DNA of 64,000 bases from Betaproteobacteria bacterium (GTDB lineage Bacteria > Pseudomonadota > Gammaproteobacteria > Burkholderiales > Burkholderiaceae_D). Below the pieces are notes generated by a model. That model had not been told where the DNA came from. It searched no databases and was given only the letters and a program-made list of their open reading frames with translations. The stretch is from NCBI GenBank assembly GCA_025362735.1, contig JANYFL010000062.1:62001-126000 (forward strand). The letters run 5' to 3'. The first letter of the stretch is position 1. Each line of letters opens with the position of its first letter. The translations under genes were made by a program, and so were the position numbers. Shown piece by piece: positions 1-9,199 of the stretch.

Positions 1-705
1 CTGGTCAATGCACTTCCTGAGCATTCCGAATCCGCACAATATTCCCTGTTTTATCTTCCCTGGAAAATGGGTGGTCGGCTTCTGGAAATCGGTTGTGGTT
101 CTGGTGCGCAATTGAAACTGATGCTGGATGCCGGCTGGGAAGCTGTCGGCATCGATTTTGATCTCGCAGCAGCCACAGCTGCTCGCGCACAAGGTCTGGA
201 AGTTGATGTCGGCGATGTTCGCACAATGAACTACCCGGAAAGCAGTTTCGATGCAATCGTCATGGCACATGTCATTGAACATGTCTACGATCCTGTCGGC
301 TTGCTGACCGAATGCACGCGTCTGCTTAAGCCAGGTGGAAGGTTGGTTTCAATTACACCCAATGCGGGTTCACTCGGGCATCGAATTTACCGTCAGGCAT
401 GGCGTGGTCTCGAGCCCCCTCGTCATATTGCGGTTTTTACACGACAAGCTTTAAGTTTGGCGGCCAAACGTGCCGGACTGAATGTGGATCGCGTGCGTGT
501 AACCGCCCGTGACGCAGCCAATCTGTTGCTGGCCAGTTCACGTATGGCGCAAGCAAAGGAGGGAGAGCAAATCCTCCACCCCAAAGCGGACAAGCTCCCC
601 CCTTTGAAGCTGCGCGCCTTGGCCCGACTTGAGTGGATCGCCAATCATTGTGGTCTTGCCTGGGGTGAGGAACTGGTTCTGATGGCGCATAAACCTTCAA
701 GATGA
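1..705 (+). CDS. Class I SAM-dependent methyltransferase, 5'-truncated by window edge
   Basis: The reading frame is open from base 1, so the true start lies outside the window; an internal ATG at 67 sits just before the SAM-binding loop and is not the natural start. The glycine-rich motif I (LLEIGCGSG) is followed by an acidic residue after strand 2 (GIDFD) and by a methyltransferase_11-like core with VIEHV and LLKPGGRL. The fold and the neighbouring glycosyltransferases suggest methylation of a sugar or polysaccharide chain, but the substrate cannot be read from the sequence. It is followed by a GT2 gene on the same strand and probably belongs to the polysaccharide locus. Confidence 0.85.
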   Translation: MVNALPEHSESAQYSLFYLPWKMGGRLLEIGCGSGAQLKLMLDAGWEAVGIDFDLAAATAARAQGLEVDVGDVRTMNYPESSFDAIVMAHVIEHVYDPVGLLTECTRLLKPGGRLVSITPNAGSLGHRIYRQAWRGLEPPRHIAVFTRQALSLAAKRAGLNVDRVRVTARDAANLLLASSRMAQAKEGEQILHPKADKLPPLKLRALARLEWIANHCGLAWGEELVLMAHKPSR

Positions 706-761
706 GGAACTGGGTCCGCAACAGCTCTATAGGATAATGTTGGCAATTTTCCCCGGATGTT

Positions 762-1676
762 TTGCCAAACTATTCGTACCCCACGCAGCTAATCGGCATT
801 GCCTTGTTTGAATTCATTTCTGAATCTTGTCTGGTATCCGTTTCGATCGTCAGCTATCGATCTGACGCCCGACGCTTGCGCGAAACACTTTTGTCGCTCG
901 CGCTTGCAGCCCGTGAGTTAATAAACCATCAAACCAATTCATCTTCGCATGGCGTCGATTTGTATATGATCGACAATGCATCAGGTGATCAACTGCAGAA
1001 GTTACGCTCAGAAGTTAAGATGGGCGCAACATTCCGAAGTTTTCAGCACATCACCATACTTTCGGGACACGGGAACATCGGGTACGGTCGTGGCCACAAT
1101 CTCGCTGTTGAAGCTTGTCATAGCCGCTTCCACTTGATTTTGAATCCGGATGTCTCGGTAGCACCCGATGCTTTGGCCAAGGCCATTGCATTCCTGGAAA
1201 AACATCCTGAAGCAGGTCTACTCGCGCCCCGAATTCTCGGTAATCAAGGCGAAATCCAGTACCTCTGCCGCCGCTACCCCACTGTGACCGACTTATTTGT
1301 TCGTGGGTTTGTTCCAAAATCCTGGCGAAGCCAGTTTGACCAAAGACTGGCACGCTACGAAATGCGCGATGAGATTGATGCAGCAAACCGCAATGGATCA
1401 GTCTATTGGGATCCACCAATTATCAGCGGCTGCTTCATGTTCTATCGCACCAGCATACTCAAACAACTGGGTGGTTTTGATCCGGCCTATTTTCTCTATT
1501 TCGAAGACTACGATCTGAGTCTGCGCACCGCTCGGGTGACCCGTATCGCTTATGTGCCCGATCTCTGCATCACACATTACGGCGGCGACGCTGCCCGCAA
1601 GGGTTGGCTGCACATTCGTTTGTTCCTGAGATCCGCTTGGACTTTCTTTAAACAAAATGGCTGGAAAATTTTTTGA
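762..1676 (+). CDS. Glycosyltransferase family 2
   Basis: This is a GT-A fold glycosyltransferase: an N-terminal nucleotide-binding strand (VSVSIVSYRSD), a first acidic motif (YMIDNASGD), the GHGNIGYGRGHN loop, the DxD-equivalent LNPDV, and a C-terminal GGFDPAYFLYFEDYDLSLR segment typical of rhamnosyl-type GT2 enzymes. It probably adds a sugar to a lipid-linked O-antigen or exopolysaccharide unit at the cytoplasmic face. No ATG precedes the first strand; the usable starts are TTG codons at 762 or 804, so the N-terminus is uncertain. Its TGA overlaps the ATG of the next gene by one base, which indicates an operon. Confidence 0.85.
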   Translation: MPNYSYPTQLIGIALFEFISESCLVSVSIVSYRSDARRLRETLLSLALAARELINHQTNSSSHGVDLYMIDNASGDQLQKLRSEVKMGATFRSFQHITILSGHGNIGYGRGHNLAVEACHSRFHLILNPDVSVAPDALAKAIAFLEKHPEAGLLAPRILGNQGEIQYLCRRYPTVTDLFVRGFVPKSWRSQFDQRLARYEMRDEIDAANRNGSVYWDPPIISGCFMFYRTSILKQLGGFDPAYFLYFEDYDLSLRTARVTRIAYVPDLCITHYGGDAARKGWLHIRLFLRSAWTFFKQNGWKIF

Positions 1677-2653
1677 TGCGCATACTCGTCACCGGAGCCA
1701 ACGGCTGGATTGGTCGCACCGTCTCGATTGAATTACAGCACCTGGGCCATCAAGTGACGGGTTTGGTTCGACGACCCATGAGTGTTGCGTCGGGCGTGCG
1801 GGAATGGCTTCATACTCAAGCTGATTTTTCGAATCTCAATATAGAACACCTTCACAAGGGGCATTTCGATGCCGTGATTCACACCGCCGCACGTGCGCAT
1901 GTGATGGATGAGCGCGCTGCTGATCCGCTCGCTCTATATCGTGCATCCAATACGGCAGCCACGTTACGGCTGGCTGAGGCAAGCAAGCAATCTGGCATTC
2001 CTCGCTTTGTATTTGTTTCAAGCATCAAGGCATTAGGTGAGGTTGAACCGGGGCGACCCTGGCTCGAAAACGATGGGCCAGTGGTGAACAAGCTGGATGC
2101 TTACGGACGCTCGAAGCATGAAGCGGAACTCGGCCTTGCAAAACTGGCTGATTCGACTTTTCAGCCCATCATCGTGCGCCCGCCCCTAGTATATGGCCCG
2201 GGTGTCCGTGCCAATTTTCTCAAGCTGATCCAACTGGTGGATCGCTGCTGGCCTTTGCCGCTCGGTTGTGCCACAGCGCCCCGCAGCATGGTGGCTCTTC
2301 CCAATCTGGTCGATGCCTTGATCCGCTGCGCACTCGGCCCCAGACTGAGCGAAACATCAACGCCAGTTTTTCATGTGACCGACACACAAGCTCTGTCGGT
2401 GCGTGATCTGATCCTGAAGATCGGTTACTTGCTCGGGAAGAAGCCTTCATTGTTCCCAATACCAGTCAGCCTCTTGCATCTCGCAGGAAAACTGTCTGGA
2501 CACAGTGCCCAGATTGACCGGCTGACCTCACCGCTGCGGATGGAAACTCAAGCGATACAAACTGCGCTGAACTGGACGCCTCCATACACAACTGACGCAG
2601 CACTGGGTGAGACCATCGCCTGGTATCGTTCCACGCAGTCAATCAAATCATGA
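1676..2653 (+). CDS. NAD-dependent epimerase/dehydratase (extended SDR, WbpV-like)
   Basis: This is an extended short-chain dehydrogenase of about 325 residues. The GxxGxxG nucleotide-binding motif is at residues 7-13 (GANGWIG), followed by the HTAARAHVM segment, the FVSSIKALGE strand and an active-site YxxxK (YGRSK). The family interconverts nucleotide sugars, for example by UDP-HexNAc C4 epimerisation. The downstream pair is WbpL- and WbpM-like, the same order as wbpV-wbpL-wbpM in Pseudomonas aeruginosa O-antigen loci, so a role in making a UDP-HexNAc-derived precursor is inferred. The ATG at 1676 is preferred over a TTG at 1673; it overlaps the upstream stop, and the downstream start overlaps this stop (ATGA). 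Confidence 0.85.
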   Translation: MRILVTGANGWIGRTVSIELQHLGHQVTGLVRRPMSVASGVREWLHTQADFSNLNIEHLHKGHFDAVIHTAARAHVMDERAADPLALYRASNTAATLRLAEASKQSGIPRFVFVSSIKALGEVEPGRPWLENDGPVVNKLDAYGRSKHEAELGLAKLADSTFQPIIVRPPLVYGPGVRANFLKLIQLVDRCWPLPLGCATAPRSMVALPNLVDALIRCALGPRLSETSTPVFHVTDTQALSVRDLILKIGYLLGKKPSLFPIPVSLLHLAGKLSGHSAQIDRLTSPLRMETQAIQTALNWTPPYTTDAALGETIAWYRSTQSIKS

Positions 2654-3645
2654 TCGATTCTGTCGACTTGTTCTCTAGCTTGTTATTGACCGCATTGTTC
2701 AGCGCCATTGCATGCGGTCTGATTCTGACCCTGTTGCTGCGGACCGGTCTAGCTTGGAAGCTGGCACTCGATCAACCGAATGCGCGTTCTCTGCATGTCG
2801 TTCCCACACCGCGTTGTGGCGGATGGGGGATCGTCCCAGTGATTGCAATCGCCATGCTGATCTTGGCCAGTTCCATATGGCCCTTGCTAACGGGCTTTGT
2901 CGCGCTTGCCTTGATCTCGTATCTGGATGATCGCGTCTGTCTTTCAGCGGGTCTGCGCTTTGCCGTTCATGCGGCAGCAGTGATTCTGGTTCTGGCCATC
3001 ACAGGTCAAGGCCTGCCGCTATGGACATTACTGATCATCGCTTTCGTATGGATCTGGAGCATCAATCTTTATAACTTCATGGATGGGGCCGATGGCCTCG
3101 CAGGCAGCATGACGTTGATTGGGTTTGCCGCTTATGCCATCGCAGGAAGAACAAACACCTCAGTGGCGTTGACTGCAGGAGCCGCGGCTGGAGCCGCGTT
3201 GGGTTTTCTGTTTTACAACCGTCCACCTGCAAAGATTTTTCTGGGTGATGTGGGCTCTGTCCCGCTCGGCTTTCTGGCTGCCGGTCTGGGTTACATCGGT
3301 TGGAAAGACGGACTGTGGCCCTTCTGGTTTACGTTCATGGCGTTCTCCCCCTTCGTACTCGACGCGACCGTCACTCTGCTCAAGCGCCTGTTGCGCGGCG
3401 AGCGTGTCTGGGAAGCGCATCGCGAGCACTACTATCAACGCATGGTTCGCTCAGGACTCAGTCATGCCCGGATGACAAGCATCTGGTTCGGCTTTATGCT
3501 CACTGGAGGCGCTTTGGCGATCATCTTGCTCAAACAAGCCCAGTGGATACAATGGACTGGCATTGCGTCATGGATGGTCATCCTTATCGTGGCAGGTCTC
3601 ATCATCGACCGGCGCTGGGCTCGTTTTGAACAGGAATCGTCTTGA
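2650..3645 (+). CDS. wbpL: Undecaprenyl-phosphate glycosyl-1-phosphate transferase, WbpL/WecA family
   Basis: This is a polytopic membrane protein of 331 residues in the MraY/WecA (GT4) superfamily, which transfers a HexNAc-1-phosphate from UDP-sugar to undecaprenyl phosphate and so starts a polysaccharide repeat unit. Family signatures are visible: the N-terminal HVVPTPRCGG segment, the Mg-binding NLYNFMDGADGLAG, the FLGDVGS motif and the C-terminal HREHYYQR histidine motif. About ten hydrophobic segments can be counted. It overlaps both neighbours by a few bases, so it is translationally coupled to the epimerase and to the dehydratase. Assignment to the family is secure; the exact sugar is not known. 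Confidence 0.9.
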   Translation: MIDSVDLFSSLLLTALFSAIACGLILTLLLRTGLAWKLALDQPNARSLHVVPTPRCGGWGIVPVIAIAMLILASSIWPLLTGFVALALISYLDDRVCLSAGLRFAVHAAAVILVLAITGQGLPLWTLLIIAFVWIWSINLYNFMDGADGLAGSMTLIGFAAYAIAGRTNTSVALTAGAAAGAALGFLFYNRPPAKIFLGDVGSVPLGFLAAGLGYIGWKDGLWPFWFTFMAFSPFVLDATVTLLKRLLRGERVWEAHREHYYQRMVRSGLSHARMTSIWFGFMLTGGALAIILLKQAQWIQWTGIASWMVILIVAGLIIDRRWARFEQESS

Positions 3646-5549
3646 AGACCCTCGGCAATTTTCGTCTCAGCTCAACTGCACTGCCTGTTGTCGCCTTCCT
3701 ATTCGACTTGTGTGCGGTCACGTCGGCTTGGGCCATTAGCTACTGGCTGCGTTTTGAAGGGAATGTCCCGCCCGATTTTCTGAGCACCGGCATTCTTGTT
3801 TATGTTTTGGGACTGCCGTTGCACGGGGTGATCTTCTGGGTGTTCGGCCTCTATCGTGGCCTGTGGCTGTTTGCCAGTCTTCCCGACTTGATTCGCATCG
3901 TCAAAGCCGTTGGAGTCAGTGCTTTGGTCATCATCGCCCTCGCCGTCCTGTTGCATCCCGTTCCGCCGGTCCCTCGCTCAATCTTGATCCTGCATCCCAT
4001 GCTGTTGCTTTGCATTATGGGCGGCGCGCGCTTTGCCTATCGGGCCATCAAGGAATTCAATCGTTACGGCGGCCTCATGGCACAGGGCAAGCCGATTCTG
4101 GTTTTGGGTGCGGGCCGCGCAGCTGCGGCACTGGTGCGTGAGCTGGCCCGTTCACCCGAATGGCGTCTGGTCGGGCTGCTCGATGATGACGAGAGCAAAC
4201 GCGGGCGCTCGCTGGGGGGCTATACCATTCTCGGCCCGATTGCCGATCTGCCCCTCTGGAAAGAAAAACTGCATGTCGATCATGTCCTGGTCGCCCTGCC
4301 CTCCGCCCCGCTCGAAACCCAGAAGCAGGTCTTTCAGCTCTGTATCGATCATGGCGTGCAGGCTCTGGTGCTACCAGCGTTGACCAGTCTTGATGAGGGC
4401 AAACCCTTCCTGTCGCGCATTCGCAGCATCAATCTGGAAGATCTGCTCGGACGCGATCCGGTGTCAATTGATACACCCCATGTGGAAGCCATTCTAAAAA
4501 GTCAGGTTGTGCTGGTCACCGGAGCAGGAGGTTCGATCGGTTCGGAACTGTGTCGCCAGATTGCCCACTTCAAACCCAAACGCTTGATCGCTGTAGAGCA
4601 GTCTGAGTTTGCGCTTTATCGACTGACTGAAGAATTCCGCGAATACCATGCTGACATTGAATTGATTTCGCTGGCCGGAGATGTCAAGGACACGCTGTTT
4701 CTTGATCACGTTCTGGCCCGTTACAGCCCATCAATCCTGTTCCATGCCGCTGCGTACAAGCACGTGCCGTTGATGGAGGAAGCCAATGCCTGGCAGGCGG
4801 TTCGCAATAATGTTGTGGGCACAATGCGCACGGCTGAGGCCGCCGCTCGGCATCGGGTCAGTCGCTTTGTTTTGGTCTCGACCGACAAGGCTGTCAACCC
4901 GACCAATGTCATGGGAGCGACCAAACGTCTTGCCGAAATGGTCTGCCAGTCCTTACAGCAATCCAGTCCCCGCACCGCTTTTGAAACGGTACGTTTCGGA
5001 AATGTGCTCGGTAGTGATGGCAGCGTCATTCCCAAGTTTCAGGAACAGATCGCCAAGGGTGGGCCAGTGACCGTGACTCATCCGGACATCACCCGTTATT
5101 TCATGACCATTCCGGAAGCAGCTCAGTTGGTATTGCAGGCTTCCTGCATGGGTTCTGGCGGCGAGATCTATCTACTTGATATGGGGAAACCGGTGCGCAT
5201 TGCCGACCTGGCCCGCGATCTGATTCGTCTGCATGGCTTCACCGAAGATCAGGTCAAAATTGTCTTTACTGGCTTGCGGCCCGGGGAAAAATTGTATGAA
5301 GAATTGTTGGCCGATGCGGAGACTACGCGACCCACACCGCATCCCAAACTGCGCATCGCCAAAGCACGCGAAGTGCCAGCCACATGGCTCGACAGCCTGC
5401 AACCCTGGTTGTTGCAGGAACGTATGCTGAGCGACGATGAAGTGCGAACCGATTTATGTAGCTGGGTCTCGGAATACACACCTGCTATTCTCGCGAAACC
5501 TGCACGGCGTCAGACGGATCGGATCGTCACTGCCACAGAAAAAATATGA
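3642..5549 (+). CDS. wbpM: WbpM/CapD-type UDP-HexNAc 4,6-dehydratase, membrane-anchored
   Basis: A long (635 aa) nucleotide-sugar dehydratase with four N-terminal hydrophobic segments (about residues 12-130), a first Rossmann-like domain (VLGAGRAAAALV) and a second catalytic SDR domain (GAGGSIGSELCRQ). The catalytic tyrosine of ordinary SDRs is replaced by methionine: the YxxxK position reads MGATK (about residues 424-428), as known for large WbpM-type enzymes, which use a Ser-Met-Lys triad. These enzymes make the UDP-4-keto-6-deoxy-HexNAc precursor of QuiNAc/FucNAc-type sugars. The start is TTG at 3642, overlapping the wbpL stop (TTGA). It ends the polysaccharide operon. Confidence 0.9.
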   Translation: MKTLGNFRLSSTALPVVAFLFDLCAVTSAWAISYWLRFEGNVPPDFLSTGILVYVLGLPLHGVIFWVFGLYRGLWLFASLPDLIRIVKAVGVSALVIIALAVLLHPVPPVPRSILILHPMLLLCIMGGARFAYRAIKEFNRYGGLMAQGKPILVLGAGRAAAALVRELARSPEWRLVGLLDDDESKRGRSLGGYTILGPIADLPLWKEKLHVDHVLVALPSAPLETQKQVFQLCIDHGVQALVLPALTSLDEGKPFLSRIRSINLEDLLGRDPVSIDTPHVEAILKSQVVLVTGAGGSIGSELCRQIAHFKPKRLIAVEQSEFALYRLTEEFREYHADIELISLAGDVKDTLFLDHVLARYSPSILFHAAAYKHVPLMEEANAWQAVRNNVVGTMRTAEAAARHRVSRFVLVSTDKAVNPTNVMGATKRLAEMVCQSLQQSSPRTAFETVRFGNVLGSDGSVIPKFQEQIAKGGPVTVTHPDITRYFMTIPEAAQLVLQASCMGSGGEIYLLDMGKPVRIADLARDLIRLHGFTEDQVKIVFTGLRPGEKLYEELLADAETTRPTPHPKLRIAKAREVPATWLDSLQPWLLQERMLSDDEVRTDLCSWVSEYTPAILAKPARRQTDRIVTATEKI

Positions 5550-5641
5550 AGTGCCTTATTCAGATTTGAAGACCTCATACTGAGAGCCACTTCGCCTCCC
5601 TCGTCTGTTCACGTTACCCCTACTTATTACTTTTTTCCAAC

Positions 5642-6460
5642 ATGGCCATTTATGCGATCGGTGATCTGCAGGGTTGTTGTGATCCGCTGGAACAACTACT
5701 AGCAGCCATCCGGTTCAACCCAAGTAGCGACCAGCTCTGGTTTACCGGCGATCTGGTCAATCGTGGCCCGGATTCTTTGCGTACGCTGCGCACCGTCAAG
5801 GCCCTCGGCAATGCGGCGATGACCGTACTCGGCAATCATGATTTGCATCTGCTCGCAGCGTCTATCGGCGTACGCAAGATCAGCGACAGCGACACACTGG
5901 ACGAGATTCTTTCTGCGCCGGATGCGAACGAACTGCTCGACTGGATTCGCACGCGCAAGCTGGCTCATCAGGGCAATGGGCATTTGCTGGTTCATGCCGG
6001 CGTGCTGCCCCAATGGAATGTATGGAGCACGCTGCGCTATGCCGCCGAAGTCGAACGCGAATTACGCGGATCGAACTGGCAACATTTTCTTGCGCATTTA
6101 TTCGGGAACCAACCGGATCGCTGGGATGAAAGTCTGGTCGGCTTCGACCGCTTGCGCGTCATCGTCAACGCCTGCACCCGTCTGCGCTTTTGCACGCCCG
6201 AAGGTCAAATGGAATTCGCCAGCAAGGAAGGGGCCGGTGCTGCGCCTGATGGTTATTTACCCTGGTTTGATATTCCAGGGCGGCAGACCGAAAAGGCTAC
6301 AGTCATCTTCGGCCACTGGTCAACGCTTGGCTTGGTGATGCGGCCCGATCTACTCGCGCTGGATACCGGTTGTGTCTGGGGTGGAAAACTCACAGCGGTG
6401 CGACTGGAAGATCGGGCGTTGTTCCAGGTCGAGTGCGCACCGTATCAACGTCCAGGCTGA
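5642..6460 (+). CDS. apaH: Symmetrical bis(5'-nucleosyl)-tetraphosphatase ApaH
   Basis: This calcineurin-like phosphoesterase of 272 residues hydrolyses Ap4A to two ADP. Metal-binding motifs are in the expected order: GDLQG (residues 7-11), GDLVNRG (36-42), GNHD (64-67) and a late FGHWSTLG motif. The length matches the ApaH family. It lies 92 bp after the polysaccharide operon and is probably separately transcribed. Its last 71 bp are overlapped by the convergent acyltransferase gene. Confidence 0.95.
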   Translation: MAIYAIGDLQGCCDPLEQLLAAIRFNPSSDQLWFTGDLVNRGPDSLRTLRTVKALGNAAMTVLGNHDLHLLAASIGVRKISDSDTLDEILSAPDANELLDWIRTRKLAHQGNGHLLVHAGVLPQWNVWSTLRYAAEVERELRGSNWQHFLAHLFGNQPDRWDESLVGFDRLRVIVNACTRLRFCTPEGQMEFASKEGAGAAPDGYLPWFDIPGRQTEKATVIFGHWSTLGLVMRPDLLALDTGCVWGGKLTAVRLEDRALFQVECAPYQRPG

Positions 6461-7223
6461 ATCCCAGTTCCTCGGCAATTGCCGCACGGGCCATCGTCGC
6501 GATCTCGTGGCGTTTGTAACCCGTTGGCGGAATGCTGTCGAGCAAGCGAATCTCGGCAATGATCGGTGCGTTATGAATGATCATCTTCAGTGAATCGAAC
6601 AGATTGACGGTATGGATATAGGCTGCGGCCGTGGTCGGTTCATCTTTGGATACTCCCTTACGGCCAGGTTTGAGATATCGCAATGCGGCTGGCTGCACAG
6701 GCACGCCCGCATCAACCGCCGCCTGAATCAGGTTGGCATGAAACGGCAGCAAATGGGTGCCATCCGTCGTTGTCCCTTCGGGGAAAACTGCAACAAAGCC
6801 ATCATTGCGCAATATTTCTGCAAGTGTCTTGTTGACGTCATGCACGGCATGCCGCCTGCCGCGTTCGATGAAAATCGTACCGGTTCGATCACACAGATAG
6901 CCAATGATCGGCCATGAACGGATTTCCGACTTGGCTACAAAACGCGCGGGCTTGAAGGCGTGAATCACATAGCTGTCGATCCAGGAAATATGGTTCATTA
7001 CCAGCATGCCCTGCTTGGTCGGCGCAGAAATGGTTTCCATGAACGCGGGCTTTCTGCCGACAATGCGCACCGTGATACCGCAAATGCCCAGTAACTTGCG
7101 CGACCACCAGCGAATCATTGCCTGGCGCCGACGAAATGAGCAAAAAGGAAAACCAATGGCTAGAATCAGAACGCCCACCAACAGATGAATAGCCGTGCGC
7201 AACAAACTCCAAATCAATTTCAA
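6390..7223 (-). CDS. 1-acyl-sn-glycerol-3-phosphate acyltransferase (PlsC family)
   Basis: A lysophospholipid acyltransferase with an N-terminal membrane segment (about residues 8-28), the catalytic HX4D motif NHISWID (H78, D83) and the acyl-acceptor motif FPEGTT (147-152). It is expected to acylate lysophosphatidic acid or a related lysophospholipid at the inner membrane. No ATG is available near the start; TTG at 7223 is preceded by an AAGGGG element about 6 nt upstream, which supports it. The 3' end overlaps the 3' end of apaH by 71 bp on the opposite strand, so the last 23 or so codons of each gene share DNA. Confidence 0.9.
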   Translation of the reverse strand: MKLIWSLLRTAIHLLVGVLILAIGFPFCSFRRRQAMIRWWSRKLLGICGITVRIVGRKPAFMETISAPTKQGMLVMNHISWIDSYVIHAFKPARFVAKSEIRSWPIIGYLCDRTGTIFIERGRRHAVHDVNKTLAEILRNDGFVAVFPEGTTTDGTHLLPFHANLIQAAVDAGVPVQPAALRYLKPGRKGVSKDEPTTAAAYIHTVNLFDSLKMIIHNAPIIAEIRLLDSIPPTGYKRHEIATMARAAIAEELGFSLDVDTVRTRPGTTPDLPVAPL

Positions 7224-7352
7224 TTACAGCCCCTTGCTACAACAGTTAATCAACAGTCTGGCATCATATGTCAAAGTATGCAGATTCAATACTCGGACTT
7301 GACCGTATGACTGATCGGGCTCATTCTGGTCTCGACACCCGTCTCGATTTCC

Positions 7353-8006
7353 ATGAACACCCCCTCGACCATCCGCGAAGAAATAGCCATTCGTGCCGCA
7401 CGTCTCATTGCCGAAGACGGCCTGGATTATGGCAGCGCCAAGCAAAAAGCGGCGCAGGACGTTGTGGGAAACCGGCGCATTCAAGCCGACTGGATGCCCG
7501 ACAACGAAATGGTCGAGCATGAAGTGCGCCTGTATCAGGAACAGTTCCAGGCCGATACGCAACCACAACGCTTGCACGCTCTACGCCAGACCGCCGTTGC
7601 ACTGATGCAATGGCTGGCAGATTTTTCACCGTACCTGACGGGTGCCGTTCTGAACGGCACGGCAAGCGAACACAGCGACATTCATCTGCAATTATTTGTG
7701 GACAGCCCCAAGGATATGGAAATCTTTCTGCTCAATCAGAATATTGATTTTGAAGTCCATGAGACAACACGTGTCCTGTATGGGCCGGGCAATCGCTTGA
7801 GCAAAGTCGAAACCTTAAGTTTTATGTGGCAAAAACAACGCTCGATTCCCGCTGAAGGGGTGCACCTTTATCTATATGAAACGGATGCGCTACGTAACCC
7901 AACTAACGCCTTGAGCGGCAAGCGCAAGCATGAGCGTCTGGATCGTGCTGGTGTCGAACGCCTTCTCGTCCAACAACCCGAAACTGTATCAACTCCACCG
8001 GACTAA
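7353..8006 (+). CDS. Conserved hypothetical protein with nucleotidyltransferase-like motif
   Basis: A soluble protein of 217 residues with no signal peptide. The N-terminal half is helical and rich in Ala and Gln (it contains AIRAARLIAEDGLDYGSAK). The middle carries GAVLNGTASEHSDIHLQLF, which resembles the strand-loop GS...SDI.L signature of the nucleotidyltransferase fold, although the usual second acidic residue is not obvious. From memory, related proteins next to tlpA in Burkholderiales are sometimes labelled UDP-N-acetylmuramate-alanine ligase; nothing here looks like a Mur ligase, since there is no P-loop and the protein is far too short. It lies 5 bp upstream of the thioredoxin gene, so the two are probably cotranscribed. 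Function unknown. Confidence 0.75.
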   Translation: MNTPSTIREEIAIRAARLIAEDGLDYGSAKQKAAQDVVGNRRIQADWMPDNEMVEHEVRLYQEQFQADTQPQRLHALRQTAVALMQWLADFSPYLTGAVLNGTASEHSDIHLQLFVDSPKDMEIFLLNQNIDFEVHETTRVLYGPGNRLSKVETLSFMWQKQRSIPAEGVHLYLYETDALRNPTNALSGKRKHERLDRAGVERLLVQQPETVSTPPD

Positions 8007-8011
8007 AAGCC

Positions 8012-8542
8012 ATGACCCGAACCGCAAAAATCAGTCTGATCGCCCTGTTTGCTTTGGCTGCAGTCGCGGCCGGTATTTATGTCGGGCAAAAAAAATGGTC
8101 GTCCGATCCTGTACAACCCGGAAGTAGCAAATTACTTTTTGCCCAAACCCTGCCCGATGCAGAGGGAAATCCGCACGTGTTGGCAGACTATCGCAACAAG
8201 ATTGTCGTACTGAATTTTTGGGCCAGTTGGTGCGTTCCCTGCGTTGAAGAAATCCCGGAATTCTCAGCCTTGCAAACAGAATTTTCCGGTAAAGGGGTTC
8301 AGTTCATTGGCATTGGGATTGACAGTGCAAAAAATATTGCCGAATTCCAGAAAAAAGTCCCGGCCAGCTATCCATTGCTTGTAGCAGGTGCCACGGGCAG
8401 CGAACTCGCACTCCAGTTTGGCAATACGGTTGGAGGTCTCCCATACACCCTCGTGTTGGATCGCAATGGCGGGGTCAAAGCCAGCAAGATGGGACGGGTC
8501 AAGGAAAAAGAGCTGCGGGCCTGGTTACAGTCCGTACTTTAA
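8012..8542 (+). CDS. TlpA/ResA-like periplasmic thiol-disulfide oxidoreductase
   Basis: This is a membrane-anchored thioredoxin-fold protein of 176 residues. An uncleaved signal anchor spans about residues 7-25, and the redox motif WCVPC has C74 and C77. The core (VVLNFWASWCVPC...E.P) and a cis-Pro region (GGLPYTLVLD) fit the AhpC-TSA/Redoxin TlpA family. Such proteins reduce periplasmic disulfides, often during cytochrome c or cytochrome oxidase maturation. It follows the hypothetical gene by 5 bp and precedes aroQ by 115 bp. Confidence 0.9.
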   Translation: MTRTAKISLIALFALAAVAAGIYVGQKKWSSDPVQPGSSKLLFAQTLPDAEGNPHVLADYRNKIVVLNFWASWCVPCVEEIPEFSALQTEFSGKGVQFIGIGIDSAKNIAEFQKKVPASYPLLVAGATGSELALQFGNTVGGLPYTLVLDRNGGVKASKMGRVKEKELRAWLQSVL

Positions 8543-8657
8543 GTATTTCATACGAATCCAATTTCAGGCCTGAGTTTGATGCCCGAGCATGATTTTCTGT
8601 AGCTGACACAAGCAATTTCGGGCAAAATGCGGGCTTCTTGTTCCCAAAAAACTCCTA

Positions 8658-9098
8658 ATGACCCGATCCATCCTGGTTCTTCATGGACCCAACCTGAATC
8701 TGCTCGGGCAACGCGAACCAGAAATCTACGGCTCGTTGACCTTGGCAGATATTGACGCCATGTTATTGGCTCACGCCCAGGCTCAGAAGGCACAACTCAC
8801 TACATTTCAAAGCAATCATGAAGGTGTCCTGGTTGATCGCATTCATGCCGCTCGCAAGGAAGGAGTGGACTTCATCATCATCAATCCCGCTGCGTATACA
8901 CACACCAGCGTAGCGATACGCGATGCTCTGGCGGGAGTTGCTATCCCCTTTGTCGAAGTTCATTTATCCAATGTGCATCGACGTGAGGCGTTTCGCCATC
9001 ACTCCTACTTTTCTGATCTTGCAGTCGGTGTGATTTGTGGACTGGGTGCAGAGGGCTACCGACATGCCCTGGATTTTGCTTTGAAGCAGAAGCCTTAA
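8658..9098 (+). CDS. aroQ: Type II 3-dehydroquinate dehydratase
   Basis: The third step of the shikimate pathway: dehydration of 3-dehydroquinate to 3-dehydroshikimate. At 146 residues it has the standard length of the dodecameric type II enzyme. Diagnostic motifs are [17 protein letters not shown] at the N-terminus (catalytic Tyr24 in the lid), [17 protein letters not shown] and [11 protein letters not shown]. The start is an ATG at 8658. The tlpA-aroQ-accB-accC order is one I associate with Burkholderiales. Confidence 0.97.
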   Translation: MTRSILVLHGPNLNLLGQREPEIYGSLTLADIDAMLLAHAQAQKAQLTTFQSNHEGVLVDRIHAARKEGVDFIIINPAAYTHTSVAIRDALAGVAIPFVEVHLSNVHRREAFRHHSYFSDLAVGVICGLGAEGYRHALDFALKQKP

Positions 9099-9130
9099 TA
9101 GAACCCCAATCATTTACTGGGCGATCTGTA

Positions 9131-9136
9131 TATAAT
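9131..9136 (+). promoter_or_regulatory. Candidate -10 element upstream of accB
   Basis: A perfect TATAAT hexamer lies about 64 bp before the accB start in an AT-rich tract (9125-9165). No good -35 hexamer is seen at 16-18 bp spacing, so this is a candidate only. It would give a leader of about 55-60 nt. Confidence 0.35.
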
Positions 9137-9199
9137 ATTCGCCAATATTAATATAAATTACGTCATCTTTAGTCTTCTCTAACAAAAAATGGGGCCACA

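Noticed and set aside
4909-4925. Loss of catalytic Tyr in the WbpM-like dehydratase as a sign of inactivation
   Set aside because: Methionine at this position with the downstream Lys kept is the normal state of large WbpM-type dehydratases.
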